From Allomyces macrogynus ATCC 38327 (Eukaryota; Blastocladiomycota; Blastocladiomycetes; Blastocladiales; Blastocladiaceae): DNA of 64,000 nucleotides. Under the pieces are notes generated by a model, which worked only from the letters and a program-made list of their open reading frames with translations, ran no database searches and was not told the DNA's origin. The number at the start of each line of letters is the position of its first letter. The first letter of the stretch is position 1. Positions 46,987 through 56,155 of this stretch are shown here, piece after piece. A program made the translations under genes and the position numbers. The stretch spans positions 2,009,606-2,073,605 of the forward strand of contig GG745330.1 in assembly GCA_000151295.1 (NCBI GenBank). The letters run 5' to 3'.

Positions 46987-48930
46987 ATGTCGATGAATAT
47001 TTTCAATGAAACGCAACAGTCCAGCCAAAAAGCATACACCAATGACGACCTCGATGCAGTCATTACCCAGCTGAATCTTGCGACGCCAACCGCGTCAAGC
47101 CAAGCTGCAACAAAGGGGTACGTTGACCAAAAGGTTGCCGATGTTGTGGCCGGGGTAGCCGCGCCAATCTTCGCCACAGCGCCCCTGCAAATCGCCTCTA
47201 ACAACATCTCATTTAACGCAGACGCATCGACGTTCACAACCACAGGGGGTATGCTGACAATCAAAACAGGCGGCGTGACCAGCAGTCAATTGGCAAGTGG
47301 TATCGATGCCTCAAAATTGTCAGGTCAGCTTCTTGTGGCAGTGTTGCCGGACGTGTCAAGTAAAGTCTCGTCTGTATCTGGGTCAATCATCACATCAAAC
47401 TCAATCCCAAGCACTGCACTTGTCGACGTCTCGACATCGAAACTCACGGGCACACTCAATGCTTCGTCCTTCGGTGACAACACAATTGCCAGTTCAAAAT
47501 TGATTAGTGTCGATTCCGCCAAGCTGGTCAATACCGTTCCGTCCGCGTTGCTGAGCGTCCCCGACACCTCAATCATCTCTGTCGATGGCGCAAAGGTCAC
47601 GGGCGTTCTTCCATTGAGTACTATTCCGTCTGGCTACGCAACGTCCGCACTGACAGGCACAATCAGCAACACTCAGCTGGCGCCCGGAATCGATGGAGGC
47701 AAGCTGTCTGATGCGAGTATCGGTAGCGCCAAGATTGTCTCCATTGACGCTGCGACCAAGGTCACTGGTGTTCTTCCGCTGAGCGCCATCCCATCTGGCT
47801 ATGCGGCGTCCGCACTGACAGGCACAATCACCAACACACAGTTGGCAAGCGGTATTGATGCTTCGAAAATCACTACCGGGGTACTGCCCTTGTCGGGAAT
47901 CCCGACCATTCCAGTCTCGAAACTCGACCTGTCAACTCAAGTGCAGGTGGCGTCAACCGCTGATTCGACAAGTACGACTACGGGAGCGCTGACAGTGACA
48001 GGCGGTGTTGGTATTGGCAAGAGTCTTTTTGTTGCTGGTCAACTTGCTGTCAATTCGACTCTCGCGACAACGTCCAAGTCAACAGGCGCGCTCATCGTGC
48101 CAAATGGCGGCGTGGGATGTAACTGGTTGACGACAACTGGGGTCTACGTGTTTGCCCCAGGCAATGCCTCGCTCACGCTCAAGTGCAACGAGGGTGGGAG
48201 TGCGAATGGCGTGGGATATATCGACATCATGTCTGACTCGGTAAAGAAGTTTAACATTGCGTTAACACGAATGCGTCTTATGGGTACGGCGAGGTAGGCA
48301 CGGCGAGCGGGGCGTCAATGCAGCTCGCGACAACTGGAAACGTGGCCATTGGCGCTGCTCCAAACACGACGGGCGCCAAACTCCAAGTCAATGGGCCGCG
48401 TCGCCGCGTCAGATGCTGTGAACGCAAACGAGTGTGTGACACTTCAACAAATCCAGGGGAGTTCTTTCTATGCCATCCCATGCCGCTTCTCGATTGCGCT
48501 TGGCACGTCATCGTCAGGGCGCACAATTGATGGGACATGGCAGTCTTTCGACCAAACACCGAACAGTTTCAGTGGCGGCGGTTCGTCAAATTACTCTGCG
48601 GGGTCGAGCGGGCAGTTCATCATGCCAAAAGGAACGTTCTTGATGACATTCTATGTGTCGCTCATTCAAGTGCCTGGTCCTCAAACTGCCCCAGCAAACG
48701 TCGTGTTGAACTATCGTGCGGTGTCGTTTTCGGGCGGTACAACAATTGATGGGTTTCCTGCTTTCGCCGTGGCAAGCACGTATGGAGTGGCCATGCAGGC
48801 CCAGGTCTTCACCATGGTCGTCACAGTCCCCACAGCAAACAAAGCCCTGAATTTGCAGGCGCAATGCCCTAATGGTACGTTGACTTCTTATACTTTGGGA
48901 GGAACCGTGGATGTTGTTCGCATCGGCTGA
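46987..48930 (+). CDS. Fibre-like repetitive virion protein, two frame breaks
   Basis: The ATG at 46987 opens a long Ser/Thr/Ala/Gly-rich protein with tail-fibre hallmarks: ATKGYVDQKV near the N-terminus, then repeated blocks (GVLPLSTIPSGYATSALTGT, GVLPLSAIPSGYAASALTGT, and LASGIDASKL/LAPGIDGGKL) of about 40-50 residues. A segment with TTTGALTVTGGVGIGKSLFV, common in phage and giant-virus fibre shafts, follows. Coding continues past a frame break at about 48283-48286 (one base short) and another in a three-G run at 48393-48395 (one base extra). A C-terminal globular domain runs to the TGA at 48930. It is the only virion-type gene on the plus strand. A host-attachment role is inferred from the architecture. 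Confidence 0.65.
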
Positions 48931-48975
48931 GAGTTGTATTACGATTAAATTCATGCAGCTTTGCAAAAAAATGGT

Positions 48976-50109
48976 TTAGTTCATCGCAAGCTCTCCATAC
49001 CGAATGGGAACTCGGCGGATACGTGTGGATGGTTCGCGTCGCACCGGCGGGCCTTCGTACACAGGTCGTGGAGCGCGGGTCTTTGTTTGTTTTTCTGGTG
49101 TGTACGTCTGAGTATCCGTAATGACCTGAAGTTCACTACGGCTCCAGAAACGTGCCACTCCATCCACCTTGTAACTCGCCGTCGAAACGCCACTCGGTTT
49201 GCGCACTGTCGTTATGGTGTGGATTTCCTCTGACCACAATGGCTGGTTTTTCTTTTCGAGTGTTGATTTGTACTGAATTCTTGTGCGCACCTTGGTGCCG
49301 ACGCTTAGCAACTCCTCCCCTGGCTGACCTGGTTTGGTACTCTTCGCCTTCACGTCAAGAAGGTGTGCCCTTGTTTCTGCTGGCGACATGCTGTCGAAGT
49401 CAGACGGTGCCTTTCCGGTGGTCCGTTTTGTTAATGTGTTGAGAGAAGTCTCACACTGGCGGAGCTGACTTGGCCAGTCTTTTGAGCCATGCGCGTCCAT
49501 CCACATTATTAGATGTCGCCTCACGTTCTTGTTCATGCTCTCCACAACTGACTGGCCGAACGGCGATGAAGCACGACCGCGAATCATCGTCACATTTTCC
49601 TGACGCTCGATGGCGTTGATTTCTGTCCCGCGGTCAGAGTGAATGACCGGGTTCTGGTAGCCGCTCTCTTGTATAATATCAAGAAAGACCTTGAGACACG
49701 CTTTTTCTGTTTTTTGCCTGAGTGGCCTTAGATGGACGCGGCGTGTAGCAACGTCAACCATCACGAACACGTAGCGGTTGTTTTTAAATGTACGGGTCTC
49801 GCCGAGGTCAAGCAAGTCAATTTGAAAAGACTTCCCCTGGACGACAGAGCTGATTTGACGAATGTCAACGCGTTTTGGTGTTTGCTTGAACCGCTGGTAC
49901 ACAGTCTGTTTTTTTAGGAATCTGTCGACTTGAGCGCGGTAAAGGTGCGGTATTGATTCTGGTTTTTCTTTTTGGGCGGCCTCGAAGAGCGATTTATAAC
50001 CACTGCCCACAAACTTCGTGTAATACAAAGTGCGCAGCCAATTTTCTTGCTCTGGTGTCAATGGCAGCTCGTGGGGCCAGGTTTTTTTGTCTGTGTCTTT
50101 TGCTGTCAT
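48976..50109 (-). CDS. Retroviral-type (rve) integrase of the PLV
   Basis: The intact 377-residue protein starts at the ATG at 50109-50107. An N-terminal helical part contains QVDRFLKKQTVYQRFKQTPK, typical of Polinton/retroelement integrases. The RNase H-fold core has the acidic triad in FQIDLLDLG (D98), VIHSDRGTEI (D159) and SVVESMNKN (E190). D-to-E spacing is 30 residues rather than the usual 35. A C-terminal SH3-like domain follows (VGTKVRTRIQYKSTLEKKNQPL). No HHCC zinc site is seen. It would insert the element with a short staggered cut; the TG...CA ends and 5-bp duplication fit exactly that chemistry. It is convergent with the fibre-like gene and downstream of the tyrosine recombinase. 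Confidence 0.9.
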   Translation of the reverse strand: MTAKDTDKKTWPHELPLTPEQENWLRTLYYTKFVGSGYKSLFEAAQKEKPESIPHLYRAQVDRFLKKQTVYQRFKQTPKRVDIRQISSVVQGKSFQIDLLDLGETRTFKNNRYVFVMVDVATRRVHLRPLRQKTEKACLKVFLDIIQESGYQNPVIHSDRGTEINAIERQENVTMIRGRASSPFGQSVVESMNKNVRRHLIMWMDAHGSKDWPSQLRQCETSLNTLTKRTTGKAPSDFDSMSPAETRAHLLDVKAKSTKPGQPGEELLSVGTKVRTRIQYKSTLEKKNQPLWSEEIHTITTVRKPSGVSTASYKVDGVARFWSRSELQVITDTQTYTPEKQTKTRAPRPVYEGPPVRREPSTRIRRVPIRYGELAMN

Positions 50110-50129
50110 TTACATTTAACCGTCCAAAT

Positions 50130-51558
50130 TTATTCGTCCTTGCCTGAAAGTCGGTAGTAGTGTTTAATGGTTGCAGTTGAGTGCCCTCGCGCGTTGAATC
50201 GCTTGTGGAACTCTGCGTTTGAAATCTCTCCTTTGGCAAACAGTTGTGTGTCCCTTGTTGCGCATGCCTTGCGAAAATCCCGCACGCCAGCGCCGTTCAG
50301 TTCTGGAATCGACTTGGTTGCACCCAGGACAAGTTTACTGTAATGGTCAAATGATTTGTCCGTGTCTCCGGGGACAACGTGGGCACCAAAGACAAATTTC
50401 TGTCCCTTCGCGCGCTTCATCTCGACGTTGTGTACCAAAGCAACCCCGAACTCATCGTCCAGGCTAATGTCGATGCTGTAGCCCTTGTCGCGACACTTGT
50501 CCTTGTCTGACATGATGTTGCCTTTGATTGTGGCCGTACCGTCGTTTGCGACGCTGACATAGGGGTAGCCCTCGTCGTTCTTGGCCGTCGTCAGAAACAC
50601 AGGGTCGCAACGCAGGCCAGTACCGGCAGAGACCAACACAGCGAGAGTGGAGTCGTCGAGCTCCTCGTCAAACGCCACACCGTTAGCCCATGCCTTGGCC
50701 TGAGCGTAGGTGACTTTGAGGGGCTGATTCGCGTTGTCCACAGCTGTAATTTTGCTCCTTGTCTTCGCGGATTCGCTGTGCGCGTTCGTGCAACTTGACG
50801 ATGTCGACGTCATAGTGTGTCCCCGATTTGCGAGCCCAGCTGAGGACAGCGGCAATGCGTTTGACATAGTCTTTCTTAAGTAGCGTGCAGATTTCGTCGT
50901 GTTGCGTGGCCATGTCTAGGCCGTATGCTTGCGACTTTTCCTTGGGTTTTGAATATTCGGCAACACAGGTATTCCCTTCGAACCAGCTGCACATTTGCTT
51001 GTATTTTCCATATGTGCTCTTCTTCAGCTTTTCCTCAGCCGGCGTCATGGGGTTCTCTGGGTTACGAGCCTGGATGAAATCCATGATAATCTGTTGCATG
51101 TTGAAGTGCACGGCATCTGGTTCGACATTCTCGACCTGCCGCTCAGACTCCACATGCTCGACTTCGCGTTCTTCGACCTGCTGCTCAGACTCCACATGCT
51201 CGACCTGCTGCTCAGACTCCACATGCTCGACTTCGCGTTCTTCGACCTGCTGCTCAGACTCCACGTGCTCGACTTCGGGCTCTTGCTCGGCTTCAGGCTG
51301 GGACTCCGGCTCGACCTGCTTCTCGATGGTTTTTTTCACGCATGCCTCAAGGGCTTCCTCGAACAAGCCCTCTGTGAAGAAACGGCGAGTCGTGTCGCAA
51401 AAATCGGTACAATACTCAACGTCATCAGCAAGCAGATTTGTCAGTCGCGCGGTTTGTTTTGAGTAGTGAACCGCTTTGTCCAGCTTCGTTTCAAGCACTG
51501 CGACCTTTTCGAGGAGCGCCACAAACATGGTCTTGAGTTCTGAAAGTTCGGCGTTCAT
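50130..51558 (-). CDS. Tyrosine recombinase with repetitive acidic linker, one frame break
   Basis: The ATG at 51558-51556 opens a 291-codon frame: a helical N-terminus (LKTMFVALLEKVAVLETKLD), a Glu/Val repeat linker (51,120-51,300), and a core-binding-like helical domain (EKLKKSTYGKYKQMCSWFEG, WARKSG). At a four-base A run (T run on plus at 50750-50753) the frame shifts and the catalytic domain continues: SAGTGLRCDPVFL (first Arg), GAGVRDFRKACATR, and ARGHSTATIKHYYRLSG holding the His and the Tyr nucleophile, ending at 50130. The gene is complete but broken by one base. Such recombinases cut and rejoin DNA through a 3'-phosphotyrosine. Its stop lies 20 bp upstream of the integrase start codon. 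Confidence 0.8.
51120..51300 (-). repeat. Tandem coding repeat (EHVESEQQVEEREV) in the recombinase linker
   Basis: Units of 27-42 bp encode VEHVESEQQVE and VEEREVEHVESEQ, repeated about four times with one shorter copy. DNA copies are nearly identical, so length is probably variable among element copies. Confidence 0.75.
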
Positions 51559-51661
51559 TTTGATGATGTGATGTTATTACAGTGGTTCCAGGATTTAAAT
51601 TGGATTTTCTGGGTGCGTTTGCACGAGTCTCAAGTCCAGAGTGGATACCTGTCTAGAGTTC

Positions 51662-51684
51662 CCAGCCTTTAAATAGGAATCCGC
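51662..51684 (-). promoter_or_regulatory. Putative promoter of the recombinase gene, duplicated sequence
   Basis: CCTTTAAATAGGAATCCGC (minus strand: a TATTTAAA-type TATA element) lies about 104 bp before the recombinase ATG. The same block occurs at 55011-55033, about 106 bp before the primase-helicase ATG. Weaker similarity (GGTGCGTTTG, AGTGGATA) extends toward each gene. Confidence 0.6.
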
Positions 51685-51701
51685 GTTTAGCGCACCCTCC
51701 C

Positions 51702-54700
51702 CTAGAACACCTCGCATGCAACAAGCTCGTTAGTAATCAAAGTCGTGTTTGTGATAGGCTGATTGCAGCGAGGCTGGGTCTCGAGTTGTAGGAGATAGCG
51801 CGCCGCGACGTTGTTCAAAATCTCCCGCACAAGTTCTTGTGAGATTGCGAGTGCGTCGGTGTTTTTCGTAGGCTGGTGTGGGAATGTGGGCGGTGCCAGA
51901 ATCGCATTGGCCAGGCGCTGAATATCAATCGCTGTCTTTTTCATTGTAGACTTTGTCTGTCGTTTACCGTCTTTCTGATTGCGGTATTTGGCCACGAGGT
52001 CGATTCCAAAGTACGAGTTAACGCATTTGACGAGGAACAATGTATCGACCTTGGCTGTGCGGCGCGGTGCGAACATGTACTTGAGCTTTTCGTAGAGGTC
52101 TTCAGGGACGTCAATCTTTGAACTGTTATTCATGGCATTCGCGAGCTTTTCCATGACTTTATCAAGGCTGCCACCCACATTAACCATCAACTTGGCGATT
52201 GGATGTTCGGGGTTTGAATCAAGCTCGTGCATTTTTTCGAGCGCTGGCCCAAGCTTGTCGTTGTAAGCCATGGCGCGGTCTTTCGTGTTTAGGCGACTGT
52301 AACGTTTGTTAAATGCCTCTCGGCGGAGGTACAGATTCTCCAATGCACTCGCTGGGGCTCCGTTAAGGATTGCGGTGACGCGCTCCGGGGTCACTGGGGG
52401 GATGTTTTGGTATTTGAATTCCAAGTCATCGACTTCCACACTGTTTACCTTCATGATTTCGTCCGTGCCGCCGTAGGGCACAATCTGGAAGCCAGCGTAA
52501 TTACACATCTTTTCAAACAACGCCCAAGGCTTCTGGCCGTATCCGCGTTTGTACTGGGCGTCGCGCTCTTTTTGGATGTTTTGGGCAATCTGGTTCTGCA
52601 ACCAAGCCATATCCCCACTCCGCTGTGTGTACACATCAGAAAATTGCAGCTTGTTACCATGTCCAATCTCGTTCACACGCACAATGTACAGGTTTCTGTT
52701 AATCGGATTGCGAATGCGCCGCAAGGCTTGAACACAGTTGCGTGCTGAGATATACCCGTCGATACATGCAAACACGTCGTGGAACACGTTTTCTAAGCTA
52801 AAATTGATTCCGACTGCTGCGCAAGATGTGATGATGACGACGCGTACGTTTTCATCAGCCCAGACTTCATTGGGGTTCGTGAGTCCTTGTTTTAGCAGCT
52901 CATCCTCTGACACATAACACAGCACTTGCTTCTTTGTGAATCCAAAGTGCTTCATGATGTTTGCCTGAAGAACCAACGCACTCAGTGCGTTTTTGGTGGC
53001 GCATTTGATTGGTGCGAAGATGAAAACCTTGCGCTTCTGTTCGATTGACTTGAAGACTGCTGAGTGCATTTTTGCGGTGCGACTCACTAGGACACATTCC
53101 TTCACCTCACCTTTGCGTGTTGTGTGTTTGGATTTTGTGTCCAGGAACTCCAGCAGTTTCGTGGTCTCGGTGCGTTTGCTGTGGTCGTTCATTGTGATGG
53201 TGTACTTGCCGTGGCTTAGTGATTCGACGAAATCAGTAGTTGTTTTGGATGTCAGGGCGTCCATAAAATGCACACGTTTGGCATTGTGAATAATGGAGGC
53301 GAACATTTCGAGATTACGTTCCAGGTTTTGTTTGCCGTGGAGCTCGGGTACTGTAAACTGTTGAAGTACATTTTCGCTCTCATCAACCACAACACAGTCG
53401 TACTTCTCGGCCGCACTCCAGTCCATGCGATGCAGGGAGCAGACTGACATTCCCAATCGTCGTGAATCGCTCAGGTCGTCGGTCCACTTTGCATCAAGAT
53501 ATGTACTGAAACCTTCTGCGCGCCCCAGGAGTCCTTTTGTCAATGCACGTAATGGGCTGAACCACAGAACAGACTCACAGTTTTCTGAGTCGCGCAAGAC
53601 CACCTCGGTCTTACCACTGCCCATGTCCGAACCATGAATATGAAATTTATCGTCTGTGAGGCTATCGGCGGGCATGTAGCGAGTGTCAAAGATTTTCTTT
53701 GTTACTTGTGACGTTGGTGCCTCGGTGGTTGCGTCTTCGGCTGATGAGGTGGGTTCTGAGTGCTCTGGTAGAAGGTCTTCCATCATTAGGCGGTCGATGT
53801 CGTCATTTTGGAACACCCATGGGGCGTTGAATTCGTACCACTGTTTCACAGGGCGCACGGTTGGATATTTTTTGGTTTGCATCCACATTCCATGGTATTT
53901 TTTGACGTGCAGGCGCCGTTCTGATGGTGTTTCGTTTTGCCAACGCGCGCTGGCCCACGAAATAAACTCGTTCATTTGAATTTTGGTCGAACACGCCCAG
54001 GTCACAATACGGAACATGTCGTTGTGGGACCATCCGAGCGGCGACATGTACTGGAGCCGTTCCAGGTCTGATGCGCTGTCAAATCGCCATTCTGTCGGGA
54101 TGTTTTTCGCTTCGGCGACTGGAATAACAAGGTCGTTGCCGATTGTTGTGATTGGAGTGTGATACTTTTTTGTCATTTTTGCTTTGGTTTCTTCAGGCAC
54201 AAGCGACTCATCGAAATCCCAACACATCCCAACACTATGTACTGTGTTCTCGTCAAGACAATAGCCGTTGATATCAGAGCATTCGCCAGGGCAGCATCTT
54301 TGGGTGGGGTCCACGCGTTGGAGACAATGGGCCTCGAAGTTGGTTGGCCCCATCAATACTTTTTTGGGGATGGCGCCTGGTTTGACCTTACTCTGGTTCA
54401 ACATCCGAAATGGTCGTTCGTTGTACACACCCTCGTCAAAACCCAGAGTATGCTTGTATGCAAGGCAGAACGATTTGAGAAGGGGCGTCACGTATGGGTC
54501 GCCAAAACTGAACACATAATCCGGAAGGACAATGTGGTAACTGTTCTTCTTTTCTGATTCATACCCGGACACGTGTATGCGTTTTGCCAGCGGGAAATGG
54601 CGTCGAATGCATTCAAGGGCATCATTAAGCTCGACTTTGAGCTCACCCTCGTCCGTTTTTACATTGTCAACATCGAAGAACAGGTTTGTGATTCGAGTGT

Positions 54701-54905
54701 TGAGTAGTTGTTCAAAGAAATGGTCGTCGCGCTTGCTGCAGTGACTCGCAACATGTTTGAATGGCGCGACAAAGTAGCGGTAGACGATGTCTCCGTTTTC
54801 TTTCACGTAGTTCTGAGCAAACATGCTCATGGATTTGTCCTCCTGGACCAAACGCTCAAGGGCGGCAAGAGCTTGAACTTTTGTGGGATAGAACGTGATA
54901 TCCAT
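51702..54905 (-). CDS. Primase-polymerase (AEP) fused to an SF2 helicase, 1,067 aa
   Basis: The intact frame starts at the ATG at 54905-54903. The N-terminal domain has archaeo-eukaryotic primase motifs: LFFDVDN (D78, D80), SYHIVLPD (about 122-129) and RPFRMLNQSK (Arg 167). A Cys cluster follows (QRCCPGECSDINGYC, about 203-217). The C-terminal half is an SF2 helicase: Walker A SDMGSGKTE (near 428), VVVDESEN (near 505), ITSCAAVGINF (near 700) and QALRRIRN (near 727), the pattern of herpesvirus origin-binding-protein-like helicases. It is the only replication protein in the element and presumably initiates and drives DNA synthesis with host polymerases. PLVs more often carry an SF3 helicase or PolB, so this arrangement stands out. 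Confidence 0.85.
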   Translation of the reverse strand: MDITFYPTKVQALAALERLVQEDKSMSMFAQNYVKENGDIVYRYFVAPFKHVASHCSKRDDHFFEQLLNTRITNLFFDVDNVKTDEGELKVELNDALECIRRHFPLAKRIHVSGYESEKKNSYHIVLPDYVFSFGDPYVTPLLKSFCLAYKHTLGFDEGVYNERPFRMLNQSKVKPGAIPKKVLMGPTNFEAHCLQRVDPTQRCCPGECSDINGYCLDENTVHSVGMCWDFDESLVPEETKAKMTKKYHTPITTIGNDLVIPVAEAKNIPTEWRFDSASDLERLQYMSPLGWSHNDMFRIVTWACSTKIQMNEFISWASARWQNETPSERRLHVKKYHGMWMQTKKYPTVRPVKQWYEFNAPWVFQNDDIDRLMMEDLLPEHSEPTSSAEDATTEAPTSQVTKKIFDTRYMPADSLTDDKFHIHGSDMGSGKTEVVLRDSENCESVLWFSPLRALTKGLLGRAEGFSTYLDAKWTDDLSDSRRLGMSVCSLHRMDWSAAEKYDCVVVDESENVLQQFTVPELHGKQNLERNLEMFASIIHNAKRVHFMDALTSKTTTDFVESLSHGKYTITMNDHSKRTETTKLLEFLDTKSKHTTRKGEVKECVLVSRTAKMHSAVFKSIEQKRKVFIFAPIKCATKNALSALVLQANIMKHFGFTKKQVLCYVSEDELLKQGLTNPNEVWADENVRVVIITSCAAVGINFSLENVFHDVFACIDGYISARNCVQALRRIRNPINRNLYIVRVNEIGHGNKLQFSDVYTQRSGDMAWLQNQIAQNIQKERDAQYKRGYGQKPWALFEKMCNYAGFQIVPYGGTDEIMKVNSVEVDDLEFKYQNIPPVTPERVTAILNGAPASALENLYLRREAFNKRYSRLNTKDRAMAYNDKLGPALEKMHELDSNPEHPIAKLMVNVGGSLDKVMEKLANAMNNSSKIDVPEDLYEKLKYMFAPRRTAKVDTLFLVKCVNSYFGIDLVAKYRNQKDGKRQTKSTMKKTAIDIQRLANAILAPPTFPHQPTKNTDALAISQELVREILNNVAARYLLQLETQPRCNQPITNTTLITNELVACEVF

Positions 54906-55010
54906 CTTTGTATATTAGGAACTTGGATTATTTAATTTGGAGTTTGTCAGGTGCGTTTGAACGATGGAGCGGTTGGCTCTGGTCCAGGAGTGGATATCCT
55001 ATCAAGGGTT

Positions 55011-55033
55011 CCAGCCTTTAAATAGGAATCCGC
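55011..55033 (-). promoter_or_regulatory. Putative promoter of the primase-helicase gene
   Basis: A copy of the TATA-containing block also found before the recombinase gene, at almost the same distance from its start codon. Its distal part overlaps the inner edge of the right TIR. Confidence 0.6.
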
Positions 55034-55405
55034 AGGCCGCCTTCGCCGAGTGTCTCGCGCTGGTCACGCCGTCGCACGCCGTTCAAGGCCAAATGTCTCG
55101 CAAGTAAGGACCGGACAGCGTGCAACAGCGTGAGCCGGCGTGACTCCAAGGCCAACTCAGCAACTACCTGCGCCCCTGGGAACACTGCCCTGGACTTCTG
55201 CCCACGAACCAACCACGAAAGTCTGCCCACGAACCAACCACGAGAGTCTGCCCACGAGCTCTGCCCTGGAACACCGCCCTGACTTCTGCCCTGGGATTTT
55301 TGGGCGGATTATCTGCCCTGGAAGCCCCGGCGCTGCCCTACACTCGCGATTTACCCCGACGGTCTGTCAAAAAAATGGCGGCTGTCGGGGTGGCAAACAG
55401 AGACT

Positions 55406-55453
55406 AGTGCCACACTTTTGCAAGAACTATAAAGAATACAAAAGTGTGGCACT
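55406..55453. repeat. Perfect hairpin in right TIR
   Basis: Mirror copy of 39928-39975: 15-bp arms (AGTGCCACACTTTTG and complement) around an 18-nt AT-rich loop. Confidence 0.8.
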
Positions 55454-55497
55454 TTCTAGAATCAGACAATTGTCCAGGAAAACAGCTGCCACGATTT

Positions 55498-55595
55498 CTC
55501 CAGGGCAGACTCGTAGATTCAGTTCCAGGGCAGACTCGAGAGTCAGTTCCAGGGCAGACTCGTAGATTCAGTTCCAGGGCAGACTCGTAGATTCA
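55498..55595 (-). repeat. 25-bp tandem repeat in right TIR
   Basis: Mirror copy of 39786-39883, four units including the CTCGAG variant. Confidence 0.85.
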
Positions 55596-56124
55596 AATCG
55601 CGGCAGATGTTCTGCAACAGTGCGCCTCACTGTGAGAGATTGCTGCCACGGTTTTGCAAGCACTATAAAGAATACAAAAGTGTGGCACTTTGATTCGGTC
55701 TCAAGGAGCAAACACCCGTCCTTGAAGACAGCCGCCGAGATTCGGCAGTCGCATCCCCGACTCTGCCCTGACGGACTTCCACCGATTCTGTCGTGGTACT
55801 GTGCCCCTGACCGACCCCCAGCCCCATCTGCGAGAACTACGCTGAGCTACATCACTGAGGCTCGCTTCGCTCGGGCGCGTGGACCTATTACCGCGGCCAA
55901 TTGCTGTGGTGTGGGGTCCGCGTGTCGTATCCCCCGTGTTGTGACCTTTGTCGTACTTCTAGGGGTCCGACAGGGCGGAGGCTGTAGTTCCGACACTCCA
56001 ATGTACCAGCCATGCCTATTACCGCTCGACGCCCCGGCTTCAGCCGTACCGGCTTCCGCCCCCGCTTCGCCTGCTTCAGCCGTACCGGCTTTCGCCCGCC
56101 TCAGCCATACCCCCCACCGACCTC

Positions 56125-56150
56125 TGGCGCTGCCCTTAAGGGCAGCGCCA
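56125..56150. repeat. Terminal 26-bp perfect palindrome (right)
   Basis: Identical to 39231-39256; ends with the CA terminus next to the target duplication. Confidence 0.85.
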
Positions 56151-56155
56151 CGACC
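56151..56155. other. Right target-site duplication, CGACC
   Basis: Second copy of the 5-bp host target flanking the element (first copy 39226-39230). Confidence 0.85.

Larger units (their letters stand above)
39231..56150. mobile_element. Integrated Polinton-like virus (PLV), 16.9 kb, complete with terminal inverted repeats
   Basis: The element is bounded by terminal inverted repeats of about 1,125 bp (39231-40355 and 55025-56150), with TG...CA ends and a 5-bp CGACC target duplication. Between them lie major and minor capsid proteins, a packaging ATPase, an rve integrase, a tyrosine recombinase and a primase-helicase. This gene set defines Polinton/PLV-class double jelly-roll dsDNA viruses. 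There is no reverse transcriptase and the terminal repeats are inverted, which excludes an LTR retrotransposon. Absence of PolB separates it from classical Polintons. Base composition is visibly more AT-rich than the flanks. The TIR copies differ at only two positions that I could see (a G/A change and a one-G indel near 40245-40280), implying recent integration or copy correction. Confidence 0.93.
55025..56150 (-). repeat. Right terminal inverted repeat of the PLV
   Basis: The reverse complement of 39231-40355, with one extra G near 55136 and one substitution near 55111 as the only differences I saw. Open frames in it (for example 55140-55565) recur in the left TIR and look non-coding. Confidence 0.93.

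Noticed and set aside
39231..56150. LTR retrotransposon, because of the rve integrase and TG...CA ends
   Set aside because: The terminal repeats are inverted rather than direct, there is no reverse transcriptase or gag, and capsid, ATPase and primase genes are present.
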